A stretch of 19,100 bases of DNA from Isohypsibius dastychi (lineage: Eukaryota > Tardigrada > Eutardigrada > Parachela > Isohypsibiidae), in the NCBI GenBank assembly GCA_034696485.1, contig JAQIWT010000497.1, positions 1 to 19,100 on the forward strand, read 5' to 3'. The position numbers and the translations under genes are program-made. The notes under the pieces were generated by a model. That model did not search any database, had not been told where the DNA came from, and worked only from the letters and a program-made list of their open reading frames with translations. Shown here one piece after another: positions 18,521-19,100 of this stretch; positions within the stretch are counted from its first letter, which is position 1; each line of letters opens with the position of its first letter.

Positions 18521-18631
18521 ACGGTGCAACAACTCTAGCCCAAAATCGATGTTTTGCAGATTTTCTGAAATACCGCGGAAGGATTTGTTCAGAATTTGTT
18601 TAGAAAATCGTGCACCCATCTGATGCATTGA

Positions 18632-18988
18632 CAAAAGCCTGCACTAAGAGAGGCATTATATAACCAAATTCTCAACATAAAGTATGATTCCAGTTTTGGG
18701 GTTACAATCACAGTTTTTAATCAATACCAGTCCCACCGAAAGTACGATCTCGAAACAGTCGCCTTCCAAGCAAAAGTTTGCAAACGCAGCTCAGAGACTG
18801 ACTACCACAACGCGATGCACTCTGTGCCGTATCTCAAGTCTCCACTAGCTGCCATATGTCGCAATCGAAATTTCGATTTCTGTCGAGGAGCCGAAAGAAT
18901 TTTCAAGTGTCCTTTCAGATTCCACAAGCATACGCCCTGTTGCAGTCTCCTCTGCTGCACTGGAAAGGATGATGGTAGATCGAGATAG
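18632..18988 (+). CDS. Possible terminal exon of a cysteine-rich protein (uncertain)
   Basis: An open stretch of 118 codons between stops, without an early ATG. The end is cysteine-rich: ICRNRNFDFCRGAE, then FKCPFRFHKHTPCCSLLCC, then TGKDDGRSR and a stop. If real, it would be a last exon with an upstream splice (an acceptor-like ACAATCACAG ends at 18714) of a secreted protein, but no first exon is found. A stretch this long can arise by chance, and a frame on the other strand (18802-18999) is also open. Confidence 0.2.
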   Translation, partial: QKPALREALYNQILNIKYDSSFGVTITVFNQYQSHRKYDLETVAFQAKVCKRSSETDYHNAMHSVPYLKSPLAAICRNRNFDFCRGAERIFKCPFRFHKHTPCCSLLCCTGKDDGRSR

Positions 18989-19036
18989 CCGGCATACAAG
19001 AAATCTGCTGTCTCTGTACATTACCGTAATGACCGA

Positions 19037-19100
19037 ATTAGAAGCCCCCCCCCCCGTAATAGAAGCCCAATTTCCGGCCGTTCCTTTAAAATAGAAGCCC
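19037..19100. repeat. TAGAAGCCC repeat with C11 run at window edge
   Basis: TAGAAGCCC occurs three times (19039, 19059, 19092). The first copy runs into eleven C (19045-19055). The array probably continues beyond the window, so its size and nature are unknown. Confidence 0.5.

Noticed and set aside
1-19100. CRISPR array, bacterial operons or prophage
   Set aside because: The window is spliced eukaryotic DNA; the repeats seen are tandem satellites and a transposon, not spaced arrays.

Overview
This is eukaryotic DNA. Coding sequence is broken by short introns (mostly 56-62 bp, a few 74-290 bp) with GT/AG borders, and there are AATAAA poly(A) signals and TATA boxes. An animal of the moulting clade fits best. 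The window has a chitin-binding cuticle protein of the arthropod CPAP1 type, MATH-BTB and BTB proteins, and an atrial-natriuretic-peptide-receptor-like ectodomain protein. The CPAP1 type, compact genes, short introns and mid-range base composition make me favour a tardigrade such as a Hypsibius or Ramazzottius relative over a nematode. This is inference; no sequence here proves the species.

Left third (1-7785). A degenerate 16-bp tandem repeat opens the window. Three plus-strand genes follow: a two-exon MATH-BTB protein (729-1945), a seven-exon secreted CPAP1-like cuticle protein (3461-4991), and a ten-exon receptor with signal peptide, ANF-receptor ectodomain and one membrane helix (5405-7785). 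The receptor stops about 70 residues into the cytoplasm and has no kinase-homology or guanylate cyclase domain, a layout like the natriuretic peptide clearance receptor.

Middle (about 7490-11373). A large inverted duplication has arms of about 1.66 kb around a spacer of about 0.55 kb. Each arm carries an intact three-exon gene for a 197-residue secreted four-cysteine protein, and the two are divergently transcribed from mirrored TATA promoters. The left arm also holds the real 3' end of the receptor gene. The right arm holds a decayed copy of that same 3' end, in an orientation where it cannot complete any gene. Coding parts of the arms are far better conserved than the rest.

Right of the duplication (11736-14869). 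A five-exon minus-strand gene encodes an unrecognised membrane-anchored 465-residue protein. Next come a small minus-strand gene and a three-exon plus-strand gene, both unrecognised, whose start codons are head to head about 22 bp apart.

Right end (14870-19100). A BTB gene on the minus strand is split by one frameshift. Beyond it are simple repeats, a cluster of hairpins and a complete 567-bp non-autonomous hAT-type transposon (17946-18512) with 18-bp inverted ends and a perfect 8-bp target duplication. An open cysteine-rich frame and a TAGAAGCCC repeat lie at the edge.

All gene models are my own splice reconstructions by reading frame, phase and family fit, with no transcript evidence.
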